A DNA stretch of 45,740 nt from a bacterium (GTDB lineage: Bacteria > Patescibacteriota > Minisyncoccia > UBA6257 > JAGOQP01), in assembly GCA_021801825.1 (NCBI GenBank), contig JAJYXK010000013.1, forward strand, positions 1-45,740. Reading direction: 5' to 3'. The notes under the pieces were generated by a model. It ran no database searches. It was given only the letters and a program-made list of their open reading frames with translations, and was not told the origin of the DNA. Made by a program: the position numbers and the translations under genes. Position 1 is the stretch's first letter. Each line of letters opens with the position of its first letter. This document shows positions 1-9,412 of the stretch, piece after piece.

Positions 1-100
1 GTGGGTTGGTTATTTTAAATCGCCTTATTAGACTTAGGTGGTTATTAATTAGAAAGATGTGACCCTCATATCTCTGTGCATAACTTATACAACATACCTT

Positions 101-126
101 AAAAAACAGCCAATGGGGCTGTTTTT
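101..126. terminator. Rho-independent terminator-like hairpin
   Basis: aaaaacagcc-aatg-gggctgttttt inverted repeat with T tract. Confidence 0.6.
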
Positions 127-259
127 GGGGGTTGGAAATGCCCTTGACAGATGGGGTTGCTTATTTTTGAGATATGGTGTATAATATAGGCAGCTTTTTG
201 AGAAAAAGAAAATAATAAAAATAAATATATAAACCAAAAACAACGCACGGAGGTGCATT

Positions 260-1168
260 ATGAAACGCAATATCTTTTATTTCGTTATCCTCCTGCTTGT
301 TATGTGTATTCTTCCTGCAGGAGTTTTTAGTCAAACTGGATCCTTAATCCAGAACCTTACTGCCAAGTGGGTTAATAAAGTCCCTTGGCTGTCATATTCA
401 AATACTCCACAAGCTGAGTTTAAAACTTATGTTGATTCCTGTACTCAATTAAATTGTTATGTGAGGGTTTTTGAGCAAAAAGATCTCCCCATTATTACTG
501 ATGCGGCCTACTTCAATTGGATTGCGGATCCCGCAGAAACATTACAGGTCCCTGACTCTGTTAGGGTGATCGCAAAAGTTATTTCAACAGATCCTCAAAA
601 TCTTCCCATTGTTAGTTTGCAAGTTAAATTATTGCAAAAGAGTGTGGGTGGAGGATATTTCAGTGAGTATAAAGACATTAATTCCACGTGGAGCACGTAT
701 GTGTGGAAAACTACTGATACCTATCGCAAAGTTCCATCTTTCGAAGGGTTTGGTATTGGAGTTATTATTGGTCAGTCTCCAAATGCGATGAAAGCAACTA
801 TTGCTGTAAAAGTTGTTGAGCTTTGGAAAAACGGCGTCTGTTACTATCAGTACCTGTTCAAACCCGACACCACTGTTTCTGTTGAGGATGCTCCAACTAT
901 TCCTACTAGTTTTGCGCTCTCTCAGAATTATCCCAACCCGTTTAATCCGAGTACTCGCATAAAAGTGACTATTCCTGAGGCAGGAACTTACGAGTTAGCG
1001 GTATATAATAGCATTGGACAGAAAGTTTCGGTTATCATTTCCGAGCAGCTTTCTATCGGCATATATGAATTCACTTTTAGTGCCGGAAAACTCTCATCGG
1101 GGGTATATATCTATCGTTTAATTGGTAGAAATACCTCTCTTTCTAAGAAAATGTTATTAGTTAAATAA
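260..1168 (+). CDS. Secreted protein with T9SS (Por) type C-terminal sorting domain
   Basis: N-terminal signal peptide; C-term SFALSQNYPNPFNPSTRIKVTIPEAGTYELAVYNSIGQKV...SSGVYIYRL...KKMLLVK matches the classic Por secretion tail pattern; SD-like ggagg upstream. Confidence 0.85.
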   Translation: MKRNIFYFVILLLVMCILPAGVFSQTGSLIQNLTAKWVNKVPWLSYSNTPQAEFKTYVDSCTQLNCYVRVFEQKDLPIITDAAYFNWIADPAETLQVPDSVRVIAKVISTDPQNLPIVSLQVKLLQKSVGGGYFSEYKDINSTWSTYVWKTTDTYRKVPSFEGFGIGVIIGQSPNAMKATIAVKVVELWKNGVCYYQYLFKPDTTVSVEDAPTIPTSFALSQNYPNPFNPSTRIKVTIPEAGTYELAVYNSIGQKVSVIISEQLSIGIYEFTFSAGKLSSGVYIYRLIGRNTSLSKKMLLVK

Positions 1169-1205
1169 TTATTTAATTTTTCTTTTATTGTTCATTAACA
1201 AGAGG

Positions 1206-1233
1206 GCACTCGTCTCACGGCGAGTGCTTTTTT
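1206..1233 (+). terminator. Rho-independent terminator
   Basis: gcactcg-tctcacgg-cgagtgc followed by tttttt. Confidence 0.75.
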
Positions 1234-1292
1234 GTTTATCCACTCCTTTTGAGTTTTATTTTATGCTATACTATGGTCAAATAAAAAATTAT

Positions 1293-4200
1293 ATGTACAA
1301 ACGCATCTTATTATCATTACTTTTAATCGTCGGAGTTTTTGGAACCACCTCGTTAACACACGCATTGCCTGTGGAGAGTGTGGGAGTTACCCCTAGTCAA
1401 CAAACGTTGTCTTATGCAACGGTTCCGGTATATCAAAATGGAGTGCAAACAGGAACCACTAAGGCGTATACTGGATCTATTCTTGTATCCGTAACAAATC
1501 CCCAAAAAAAGAGTCTTTGCGTAACGGTTCCTTCAACGGTTTCTCTTGGGGGATACACCTTTCCTGTTGCGGGACGTGGTATCTCGGGGAGTGGGCAATG
1601 GGTTGGCGACAATCAAGTTTGTGGAAATGACAACTTTCAGGTTTCTGTTTCTATTAATGTGAAGTCAACAACTGGCGCAGCATTAGATGCTGGAACATAT
1701 TCATATCCAGTAACCTCAAATTCTTCTGGATATGAGAGTCTTTCCGCGAGTCTTATTATTTCGCGAGTTGCATATTCGGTAACCGGCGTTACACTCGCAC
1801 AGTATAATGCTAATGTGTATGATGCTACCAACTGTGATGTTTCTCAGGCGCAAGACCCCTACCAAGCAGGAGATTATAGAATGTGTAGAATTCTCCCTGT
1901 AAACAATAGAAACGGTTCAATCTTTGTAAATGGTGGTCCCGTGGGTCAAGTTGGGTCATTTATTACTGATGATCCCGGAACTACAGGAACATGGTCTCTT
2001 TATCTACCTAATTATAGAGCAACTATTCAAGGGGGAGTATTTTATGGTGGTACCGCATACAGAATATATACTGCGGCGCGGTTTGTGAATGGCGCTTGGC
2101 AAAAATCTTATGTGACCGAAATCGCTATAAATCCCGTTTCTGGACAGGGAGATTTCAGTAATGTGGATAGTATAAATATCTACACTCCTATGTCTCTTAG
2201 TTATAATTCTTTTACGCTTACCCCCGCGACTCAAACACAAACTACTACTCTTTCCGAATCATATTCACAATCGGGAACAATTTCTTTTAATGTTAGTGAC
2301 AGGGTTGGGGTTTCCTGCGGTGATGTTAATATGTCTGCCGTGGCAAAGGGCCCTCTGGCAAACTATGTGAGTGGTATTCAGGGAAATATCAATACCTCGT
2401 GCGCACCAACGATTTCATTTAATATAAAACCTTCATATGTTTCTAATCAGATAGTGTATAGATGTCCTATTGATGCTAATGGAGTCGATGAAGAGGGAAT
2501 TCCTCTCGCAGGTAAAATCGTGGCGAATGGATCGGTGAGTTGTGGAAGAGTTTCAACTATGGGAAACAAACTGGTATATCCATATGCCGATACTATCCCC
2601 ACTACGCATTATTTAAAAGACGACATTGTTGATAGTAGCGCTATTCAATTTGATGTTACGGGGAAAACATATGATGGATATATGACTATTGGAACTTCTC
2701 GTACCGTAAGCGCAACGGTTGTTCTTAAACCAACAGCTCCTACCAAGACTATCTCAATAAAATCAGGACAACCATCCGCCTCTTTTTCTGGGGATTCAAG
2801 GAATCAGACTGTTACTATTCCTGTAACCATAACTGCGACTGGATTTTCAAGTGAGAATGAAATTATTGCAAAGAGATCATATGGAGAACCTTTAAATAAG
2901 TTTCTTTCGATAGTTAGTTATTTTACTACTAATACTTCTTCATCAATTGTGAATGGGGCTACTACTCTCACAATCAATAAAAGTCTTACCATTGTTCGTA
3001 ACGGAGAAAATCCCACTTCTGATATAATTGGAGATATCCGACTCACTGCATTTAGTACTGATGGAACCGCTACTGCCACTCCAATAAATGTAAAAGTGAC
3101 TATTGATGGTCCCATTCTCCCCCCAGGAGATTTGCAACTACTTCCGCGATTACAATCAATGCATGTTGCAGAAAAAGATCTTCCCAAGACTGTTTTCTTT
3201 GATGTGACGGCAAGTACGACCGCTGACTGCAATTCAATTTCATACGTGAATGGATATCTTCCAGACATCACCCCAAGCTGGGTAACTCCCATGCGTGGAT
3301 TTGGGGGGAATAAATGTTTAACTAGATTTGCTGTTGCTTTACCCCCAGATGCTCTAAGTCACCTAAATCAATCTAATAACTCATTAATTGGAGTGACTGC
3401 GGGAACTGCGACTATAAATGGAACTACTACAACTGGGTTTGCGGGATTCTGGGTGACTGTTGATCCTTCTATTGTTGTTCCACCGACAACATTAACCGCA
3501 CATCTTGATTTGAGTAAATCTGGAGCAAAAGTTAATGAGGTTATAAATGCGACCACAACTTCAACAGGAGGAAGTGATCCTAAAACATATAAAATTAATT
3601 TCGGTGATGGCACAGGTGATCAACCAGGACAATTTCTCAGTCATGCGTATGCGGCTTCGGGATCATATACGGTGACGGGTACGGTGACCGATGCAAATGG
3701 CGTGGTAGCAACTGATTCAAAAGGAATTAATATCAATACGGTAGTTGTATCCGACTTGAAGGCTTTATTGTCGGTAAGTCCTACGCAAGTGGATGTGGGC
3801 GATCCTGTACAGGCGGCTCTCTCTGCTTCTGGAGGAACGGGACCATACTCTGCGTATAAAATTGATTTTGGTGATGGCACAATTTCAAACACTTCATCTG
3901 CGTCAAATTCATATGATTCTGCCGGCACGTATACCGTGACAGGAACTATTACTGATACAACGGGAGCTACCGCAAGTGTTAGTAAAACTATTTCGGTAAA
4001 TTATCCACGTATTCAAGCAGGAATCACTATTACTTCACCAACTCCTCAATCGCGTATTATTACTCCAGATAAAGTGATTGTGGCGGTATCAGCGAGCGGG
4101 GGACGAGGCGCGGGTACGTATAGATATTCCATAGATTTTGGTGATGGATCTTCTCCGATGGTGTATTCCAACGCAGGAGGTAGTGTTACCAATATTCAAC

Positions 4201-4667
4201 ACACCTATACAGCCGTTAGCTCGGTGACTAATTATCAGATTCAAGTAACCGTTACTGACATGGCGGGGCGCGCTCAAAGTGATAGCGCAAGTGTTACGCT
4301 TACTGCATATCCACCGCTTGCGTGTACCTTGAATATGAATAAGTCCATTGGACTTCCTCCATTTCATCCAACCTTTATCGTAAAGAGTAAAGGAGGGACT
4401 GAAAGTAAGTATCGTATTCTTATGAACGCCGATGGGGGAACAAAAGCGACCGATGAGGCATTTGTGAGCAATCCTGCTACTGCGTCTACTACCTTGAGTC
4501 AATACGTTTACTTAAGCTCAGGATCATATAGTCCAGTCGCTCGTGTGTTTGACCTAGATCTTATCGGAAGTGGATTTCTTGTGGGAACCAAGAATGCTTC
4601 TACTACCTGCGCTACTTCCACGACGGTTCTCTCAGGAAGTGGGGGAGAAACAACTCCAGGATTGTAG
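1293..4667 (+). CDS. Large secreted PKD-domain surface protein
   Basis: Start moved to MYKRILLSLLLIVGVFG signal peptide at 1293 (after the terminator); repeated PKD signatures (INFGDGTGDQPG..HAYAASGSYTVTGTVTD; IDFGDGTISN..YDSAGTYTVTGTITD; IDFGDGSSP..HTYTA). Confidence 0.85.
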   Translation: MYKRILLSLLLIVGVFGTTSLTHALPVESVGVTPSQQTLSYATVPVYQNGVQTGTTKAYTGSILVSVTNPQKKSLCVTVPSTVSLGGYTFPVAGRGISGSGQWVGDNQVCGNDNFQVSVSINVKSTTGAALDAGTYSYPVTSNSSGYESLSASLIISRVAYSVTGVTLAQYNANVYDATNCDVSQAQDPYQAGDYRMCRILPVNNRNGSIFVNGGPVGQVGSFITDDPGTTGTWSLYLPNYRATIQGGVFYGGTAYRIYTAARFVNGAWQKSYVTEIAINPVSGQGDFSNVDSINIYTPMSLSYNSFTLTPATQTQTTTLSESYSQSGTISFNVSDRVGVSCGDVNMSAVAKGPLANYVSGIQGNINTSCAPTISFNIKPSYVSNQIVYRCPIDANGVDEEGIPLAGKIVANGSVSCGRVSTMGNKLVYPYADTIPTTHYLKDDIVDSSAIQFDVTGKTYDGYMTIGTSRTVSATVVLKPTAPTKTISIKSGQPSASFSGDSRNQTVTIPVTITATGFSSENEIIAKRSYGEPLNKFLSIVSYFTTNTSSSIVNGATTLTINKSLTIVRNGENPTSDIIGDIRLTAFSTDGTATATPINVKVTIDGPILPPGDLQLLPRLQSMHVAEKDLPKTVFFDVTASTTADCNSISYVNGYLPDITPSWVTPMRGFGGNKCLTRFAVALPPDALSHLNQSNNSLIGVTAGTATINGTTTTGFAGFWVTVDPSIVVPPTTLTAHLDLSKSGAKVNEVINATTTSTGGSDPKTYKINFGDGTGDQPGQFLSHAYAASGSYTVTGTVTDANGVVATDSKGININTVVVSDLKALLSVSPTQVDVGDPVQAALSASGGTGPYSAYKIDFGDGTISNTSSASNSYDSAGTYTVTGTITDTTGATASVSKTISVNYPRIQAGITITSPTPQSRIITPDKVIVAVSASGGRGAGTYRYSIDFGDGSSPMVYSNAGGSVTNIQHTYTAVSSVTNYQIQVTVTDMAGRAQSDSASVTLTAYPPLACTLNMNKSIGLPPFHPTFIVKSKGGTESKYRILMNADGGTKATDEAFVSNPATASTTLSQYVYLSSGSYSPVARVFDLDLIGSGFLVGTKNASTTCATSTTVLSGSGGETTPGL

Positions 4668-4752
4668 AATAGTAAATATAGAAAATAAAATCCAAAACCC
4701 CCGAGAGGGGGTTTTGAGTTAAACCAAACTCTTTCAATCTTATCTATTGTGT
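4638..4752 (+). repeat. Direct repeat copy A (PKD gene 3' end + terminator)
   Basis: Near-identical to 10895-11005 (gtgggggaga..caactcc.ggattgtagaatagtaaatatagaaaata..caaaacccccgagagggggttttg..ttaaa.caaactctttc). Confidence 0.85.
4693..4716 (+). terminator. Rho-independent terminator after PKD gene
   Basis: caaaacccccgagagggggttttg hairpin. Confidence 0.75.
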
Positions 4753-4814
4753 ATTTATATAAAATGTGGTTAAATAAACTTAGTATATTACAATAAAATA
4801 AAGGAGAAATAATT

Positions 4815-6128
4815 ATGTTGTATAAAACATTGGATTCGCCACTTTCTATTCACTTAGAGGTGAATACCTCTTGTAACCAGAAATGTATTCATTGTTATAA
4901 TTTTTGGAGAAAGGAAGATAAACCAGTCTTCATTAATCTAAAAAAAGAACTTGCTGAGCATATAGTGCAACAGCTGAAGAGGTTTGGGGTGTTTCACGTT
5001 GTTCTTAACGGAGGGGAGCCTCTTATGAATTTATCAACCCTTCTCTTTCTAATAGATGCTCTTTCAAGAAATCAAATTAGTTTTTCTCTTAATACTAATT
5101 TGACCCTTCTTACTGAGTCATCGGCGCAAAAATTAAAAGATGCTGGACTTGAAATTTTGCTTACGTCGTTACTTTCACACAATCCTGCGGTTCACAACTA
5201 TCTTGCTCAAGAAGAAAATTCTTTTGAAAACTTCTTAAACGGTTTCAAAATTGCTAAAAAAGTTGGCTTCAAGATTACTGTTAATATGGTTGTATCTAAA
5301 GTGAACAAGAGAGACATTTTGGGGGTCGGTCTATTAGCGAATTCATTAGGGGCTTCGTCATTTTCTGCAACGCGAGTTATGCCTCAACATCCTTACAATT
5401 CGGATTTTAATGAGTTACTCGCCTTAGACAATGGGGATGTTGATCATATAATTAAATCGCTTATGATTTTACATTCTGATAATATTTTTGTTGAATCTCT
5501 TATCCCATATCCAACGTGTTCTTTCAACAATAACGCTGAATTCCTTGTCCTTGGAAGAAAGTCTTGTTCTGCTGGGAAAACCTCGTGTGTTATAGGGGCC
5601 GATGGTCTAGTTAGGGCATGTCCTCATGATAGTAAAGTATATGGAGATATCAAAAATGAAAATCTTGGTTTAATATGGCAAAACATGTCTGAATGGAGAG
5701 ATGGAAGCCTTATTCCTCTTGAATGCAAAAAATGTCATTTCTTTTCACAATGTGGCGGTGGATGTCGCATGACATCAACACATGTGTTTGAAAAAGATAC
5801 GGCTATGAGAGAGAACCAAATGGAATCAAAACACAATATAGCTATATATCCAAGTATGAAATCTCTTGATGGAATTGCTCTGTTGAGAGTAAAGGAAACT
5901 TGTAGATTTAGAAAGGATGGAGAACTTTGTGTTATAAACACCGGAGGAATGAAGAATGTGTTCATAAATTCGGAAACGTTTGGTTTACTTTCTACACTTT
6001 ATTCTGAAAAATCAAAATTTACAGTGTCTGAGCTTATTACTAAGTATGATTTACATATGAATTTGGAAGAATGTTGTAATTTCTTCTCTCATCTTGTAAA
6101 CAGGGGTGTTATTGAGATATTGACCTAA
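4815..6128 (+). CDS. Radical SAM/SPASM peptide-modifying enzyme with C-terminal PqqD-like (RRE) domain
   Basis: CNQKCIHC (CxxxCxxC) near N-term; SPASM Cys pattern C..GKTSCVIGADGLVRACP...C..C.FFSQCGGGCR; C-terminal ~75 aa FRKDGELCVINTGGMKNVFINSETFGLLSTLYSEKSKFTVSELITKY..LEECCNFFSHLVNRGVIEI resembles PqqD; SD aaggag. Confidence 0.85.
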   Translation: MLYKTLDSPLSIHLEVNTSCNQKCIHCYNFWRKEDKPVFINLKKELAEHIVQQLKRFGVFHVVLNGGEPLMNLSTLLFLIDALSRNQISFSLNTNLTLLTESSAQKLKDAGLEILLTSLLSHNPAVHNYLAQEENSFENFLNGFKIAKKVGFKITVNMVVSKVNKRDILGVGLLANSLGASSFSATRVMPQHPYNSDFNELLALDNGDVDHIIKSLMILHSDNIFVESLIPYPTCSFNNNAEFLVLGRKSCSAGKTSCVIGADGLVRACPHDSKVYGDIKNENLGLIWQNMSEWRDGSLIPLECKKCHFFSQCGGGCRMTSTHVFEKDTAMRENQMESKHNIAIYPSMKSLDGIALLRVKETCRFRKDGELCVINTGGMKNVFINSETFGLLSTLYSEKSKFTVSELITKYDLHMNLEECCNFFSHLVNRGVIEILT

Positions 6129-6196
6129 TCTTTTATCTATCCTACTATTAAGATGGTACACTAAGTACCTATTAGCTAATAAAGACGGAGTTTCCA

Positions 6197-6334
6197 ATGG
6201 AACTCAAATTTGTTTCTTTACTTAACCTCACAGATGATTGTAACAATCTATCCTGTTGTGAAAGTGGTAGTGGTGGATGTAACACGTGTCAATCAGGATG
6301 TGAGGGGGGGACAGAGGAGTGTGATGGAGAATAG
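6197..6334 (+). CDS. Cys/Gly-rich 45-aa putative RiPP precursor peptide
   Basis: Not in ORF track; translates MELKFVSLLNLTDDCNNLSCCESGSGGCNTCQSGCEGGTEECDGE (7 Cys); ggag SD 6 nt upstream; directly downstream of radical SAM gene and upstream of a terminator. Confidence 0.75.
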   Translation: MELKFVSLLNLTDDCNNLSCCESGSGGCNTCQSGCEGGTEECDGE

Positions 6335-6366
6335 CTCTCCCGTCTCGTTTGTTCTCTAGTATTAGA

Positions 6367-6401
6367 GCCCGTGCTATTTTGGCACGGGTTTATTTTTTTT
6401 T
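6367..6401 (+). terminator. Rho-independent terminator after precursor gene
   Basis: gcccgtgc-tattttg-gcacgggt followed by T-rich tract. Confidence 0.8.
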
Positions 6402-6424
6402 AATTTCGTGTAGTATATATGCAT

Positions 6425-7129
6425 ATGAGTTATCCTCACGTTACATTTCAATACAATATAGATAAAGATATCTCCAATTTGAAAATTGGACTCGCTGTTG
6501 CGCACAATGGAAGAAATAACGACGGGGAAATATCTCATATTGTGCGAGTTTATGACGCCAATCCTACAGATGAACAGCTATACGCCTATGTCAATAAGTG
6601 GTGGGGCGGTAGGGAACATCTAAAACCTCTTATTTTAGAACCTCTACAATCGTATTGGAATTCCGTAGAACATAGTTTCTTTGAAACACTATATTCCAAC
6701 ATGCAGTTAGATTCATGGTATGAGGTAAAAACTATTGATTCATTTCTCAGCATCCGTTATGGGTGTGGGTATAATGAGAAGGAAAATTGGTTTGCAACTA
6801 GTGTCCACGCGAGCTCTTTTCGAAATACTGCGACCGCCATGCATGAAATTATGCATATTTTCTTCCATAAACAGTGGTGGAATTTTTGTGTATCACAAGG
6901 GATTGAAAGTTCATATATATGGGATATTAAGGAATCATTTACTACACTTCTTAATGTGTGGTTTGAGGATTTGCTAATTGATACAGATTTCGGATATCCC
7001 GAGCACCAGAATTTACGCACAAAAATACGTGAGTGGCATCAAGAGAAGGATGATTTCAAAACTATGTGTGAAAAGGCGTGTTTGTATATGAAAGAACATC
7101 CCGAAGAACACGCGAAATGGAAAGTTTAA
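6425..7129 (+). CDS. Putative zincin-type metallopeptidase (HExxH)
   Basis: TAMHEIMHIFFHKQ (HEIMH) with a downstream acidic residue WDIKESFTTLLN; start 6419 or 6425. Confidence 0.55.
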   Translation: MSYPHVTFQYNIDKDISNLKIGLAVAHNGRNNDGEISHIVRVYDANPTDEQLYAYVNKWWGGREHLKPLILEPLQSYWNSVEHSFFETLYSNMQLDSWYEVKTIDSFLSIRYGCGYNEKENWFATSVHASSFRNTATAMHEIMHIFFHKQWWNFCVSQGIESSYIWDIKESFTTLLNVWFEDLLIDTDFGYPEHQNLRTKIREWHQEKDDFKTMCEKACLYMKEHPEEHAKWKV

Positions 7130-7295
7130 GTTTGGGATTGTCTTTATATAAGAGAGGGTTCATTTTTCTTGTTCTTTGTGCTCTGGTTCTTGATCCAGAT
7201 GATGTGTCGCTTCTTGAGAAAATAGTCCCTCAATTTATCCTTAATCTCCATAGCAAGATGTCTCTTCAAAAAACTGTTTTATGATAGTTAATATA

Positions 7296-7841
7296 TTATA
7301 GGGCAGTTTTTTTGAACGTAAGATTATTTGGATCTAATCCTTCAGATTTTATTATCTCTGTGGCAGTCCCCTTGATGATTTGTGAATTCTTGATATTCAG
7401 AGATTTCAACAATGTGTTTACGTCTTTTTTGCTAGACGCTTCAATTTCCATATATGGATTCATATTTGGATAAGTGTCTAGTTCTATTTTCGTGTCTTTT
7501 AATTTATATTCTTCTCTTATTTTTTCTCTATTCCTAAAAATTTTAAATCCCATAAATTCTAGGATTTTCTTTGCCTGTTCAAAACTACTAACCTGTATTT
7601 CATACTCGTCTCGGATTTCAAAATTTTTGTCTTCTTTTTTTACTTTTATGGTTAGAAATGTTTTTTTCCCCTCTTTTCGTAATCTAAGGGAAGAATACGC
7701 GCGTTCTTTTTGGGCTGATTCAAAATACAACTCATGCATTAAGGTTGGTTTCATAATTAACTTTCCCCCAATTTTTCTTAAATCTCTGCGCACTCTTTTT
7801 ACGTCAATGTCTAATATTTTTATTTCTATTTCTCTTTTCAT
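7296..7841 (-). CDS. CYTH domain protein (class IV adenylate cyclase/triphosphatase-like)
   Basis: N-term MKREIEIKILDID (ExExK), R-rich strands, LRLRKEGKKTFLTIKVKK, ELDTYPNMNPYMEIEA. Confidence 0.8.
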   Translation of the reverse strand: MKREIEIKILDIDVKRVRRDLRKIGGKLIMKPTLMHELYFESAQKERAYSSLRLRKEGKKTFLTIKVKKEDKNFEIRDEYEIQVSSFEQAKKILEFMGFKIFRNREKIREEYKLKDTKIELDTYPNMNPYMEIEASSKKDVNTLLKSLNIKNSQIIKGTATEIIKSEGLDPNNLTFKKTAL

Positions 7842-7847
7842 ATTGGA

Positions 7848-8588
7848 TTATATAAATAACAATTTGGTTATATCATTAAATATTTTTACCGACAAATCTA
7901 TTTCCTCTCTTAGTTTCTCTTCTGATATTATTGTTACTTCTTTTTTCGCCCTCATTTCCTCATATTTTTTTAATTGCTTGATTATTCTTATTGGAAGACT
8001 TTTCTCTGCTAAATATATGACTTCTCTGTATGTTGAGGGTGCTAGTTGTGGCTCTGCCAAGCTTTGTTTTAATATTAGAAAAATAATTTTTATGTTCTTT
8101 TTTAGTAATTTCTGAAGACTCTTTTTATCCTTGGTATGTGTAAAGATATCGGCGTTTCTCCTTAAAAAATTTTTATCCTGATCTGCAAGGGTTGCCCAGA
8201 ATCCATAGATAAAATCTTGGTAACCCATCGCGGGGATTTTTATATTTTTCTTTATTAAAACCTTTGTTTTTCCGAGGAAAAATAAAAAATTTTTAATTTT
8301 CCCATGTAATTTTCTTGGCTCGGTGTGTTCTATGGTATATTTCGAAACAATCATGGTGTCTATCTCAATTTTTGCAAGAGATTCTAACTCTTGCTCACAT
8401 TTTTTTACAAGTCTTAGATTTAGCGAATCTATCTTGTTTAAAACCAATAGCACATCTATGTCACTCCACCCATGGACAAAATTTTTTCTTCCAACGCTTC
8501 CTCCGACGATAAGTAAATTAATGTTTTTTCCCAAGGTCTTCCTATATGTGAAATGAATGGTTTTTAATAATTTATTTATATCTACCAT
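7848..8588 (-). CDS. Pol-beta superfamily nucleotidyltransferase
   Basis: LLIVGGSVGRKNFVHGWSDIDVLLVLNK (GGSxGR...SDID) plus downstream acidic residue KIEIDTMIV. Confidence 0.75.
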   Translation of the reverse strand: MVDINKLLKTIHFTYRKTLGKNINLLIVGGSVGRKNFVHGWSDIDVLLVLNKIDSLNLRLVKKCEQELESLAKIEIDTMIVSKYTIEHTEPRKLHGKIKNFLFFLGKTKVLIKKNIKIPAMGYQDFIYGFWATLADQDKNFLRRNADIFTHTKDKKSLQKLLKKNIKIIFLILKQSLAEPQLAPSTYREVIYLAEKSLPIRIIKQLKKYEEMRAKKEVTIISEEKLREEIDLSVKIFNDITKLLFI

Positions 8589-9412
8589 AATAACATATTT
8601 AATTTTTTTGTTGACCAATTAAATTGGTGTATAGATCGATTTTTAATATAAGTTCCTGGGTTTAGTTTTATCACCTTTCTATTATCTTTGACTACAAGCG
8701 ATCCATGAAGAATAAACATATTTTCAAATATTTTTGTGTATTCTTGTAGTGTTTTATTCATCACGTTTTTCTTCGACGATATTATTAATTCTTCTATTTT
8801 TATCATTCTTTGCCCAACTCCGTTTTCTGGTATAAATTTTTTCCTTTTTATTATGTCTTTTCTGCAATCATTTTGTTCTAAGCATTGGTATTTTTGAATC
8901 CCTATTTTTTTTCTTAGTAATGTTTTGTTAAATTGAAGATATCCATCCCTCTCTCTTCCATAATCGTCCTGTATTCTTATGAGGTTATATTTATTTGGGG
9001 GAGATTCTAGCTCTAAAACCCTTGAATAAAATACTTTGTCTTTATTAATTGTCTTATGAGCAAGCCCTGCTTTAATGATTCTAAAATCACCAGGATGCAA
9101 TACATTTCTACTACTAAGCGTCTCTAAAATAATATCTCCCTGAATTACAATATTTAGTGTATCTTTCTGGGGATGACAATGTAGTGATGTGGAAGACGTT
9201 GGTTTTATGTGAAGTTCCCATATTTCTACTTTTTTATTTTTTCCACACAGATATTCGTATCCCCATGGTTTTTTCACTATAAAATTTTTAAAGTCAAAAG
9301 CGCCAGTTCTTTTTATCTTTCTAATAGATTTATTTCTGATGATACGCGCGTCTTTCTTTGTTGGGTTAATTACTTTTTGAGATTTTATAATATGTGGATA
9401 TTCTGTAATCAT
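8582..9412 (-). CDS. Cupin-domain protein (mannose-6-phosphate isomerase-like), apparently bicupin
   Basis: VKKPWGYEYLCGKNKKVEIWELHIKPTSSTSLHCHPQKDTLNIVIQGDIILE; second cupin-like half FENMFILHGSLVVKDNRKVIKLNPGTYIKN. Confidence 0.75.
   Translation of the reverse strand: MITEYPHIIKSQKVINPTKKDARIIRNKSIRKIKRTGAFDFKNFIVKKPWGYEYLCGKNKKVEIWELHIKPTSSTSLHCHPQKDTLNIVIQGDIILETLSSRNVLHPGDFRIIKAGLAHKTINKDKVFYSRVLELESPPNKYNLIRIQDDYGRERDGYLQFNKTLLRKKIGIQKYQCLEQNDCRKDIIKRKKFIPENGVGQRMIKIEELIISSKKNVMNKTLQEYTKIFENMFILHGSLVVKDNRKVIKLNPGTYIKNRSIHQFNWSTKKLNMLLW

Noticed and set aside
85-270. 61-aa minus ORF at window start
   Set aside because: Overlaps a terminator and the promoter region of the 260 gene; no supporting features.
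1188-1292. N-terminal extension of the PKD ORF from 1188
   Set aside because: It overlaps a terminator hairpin; the signal peptide starts at 1293.
2918-4502. Several minus-strand ORFs under the PKD gene
   Set aside because: Antisense to a clear long coding gene; no RBS or recognisable family.
6197-6334. Calling the precursor a SCIFF peptide
   Set aside because: Cys count and sequence do not match SCIFF as I know it; kept as an unclassified Cys-rich precursor.
7474-8115. 213-aa plus-strand ORF
   Set aside because: Antisense to CYTH/NTase genes; low-complexity Phe/Ser translation typical of an antisense AT-rich ORF.
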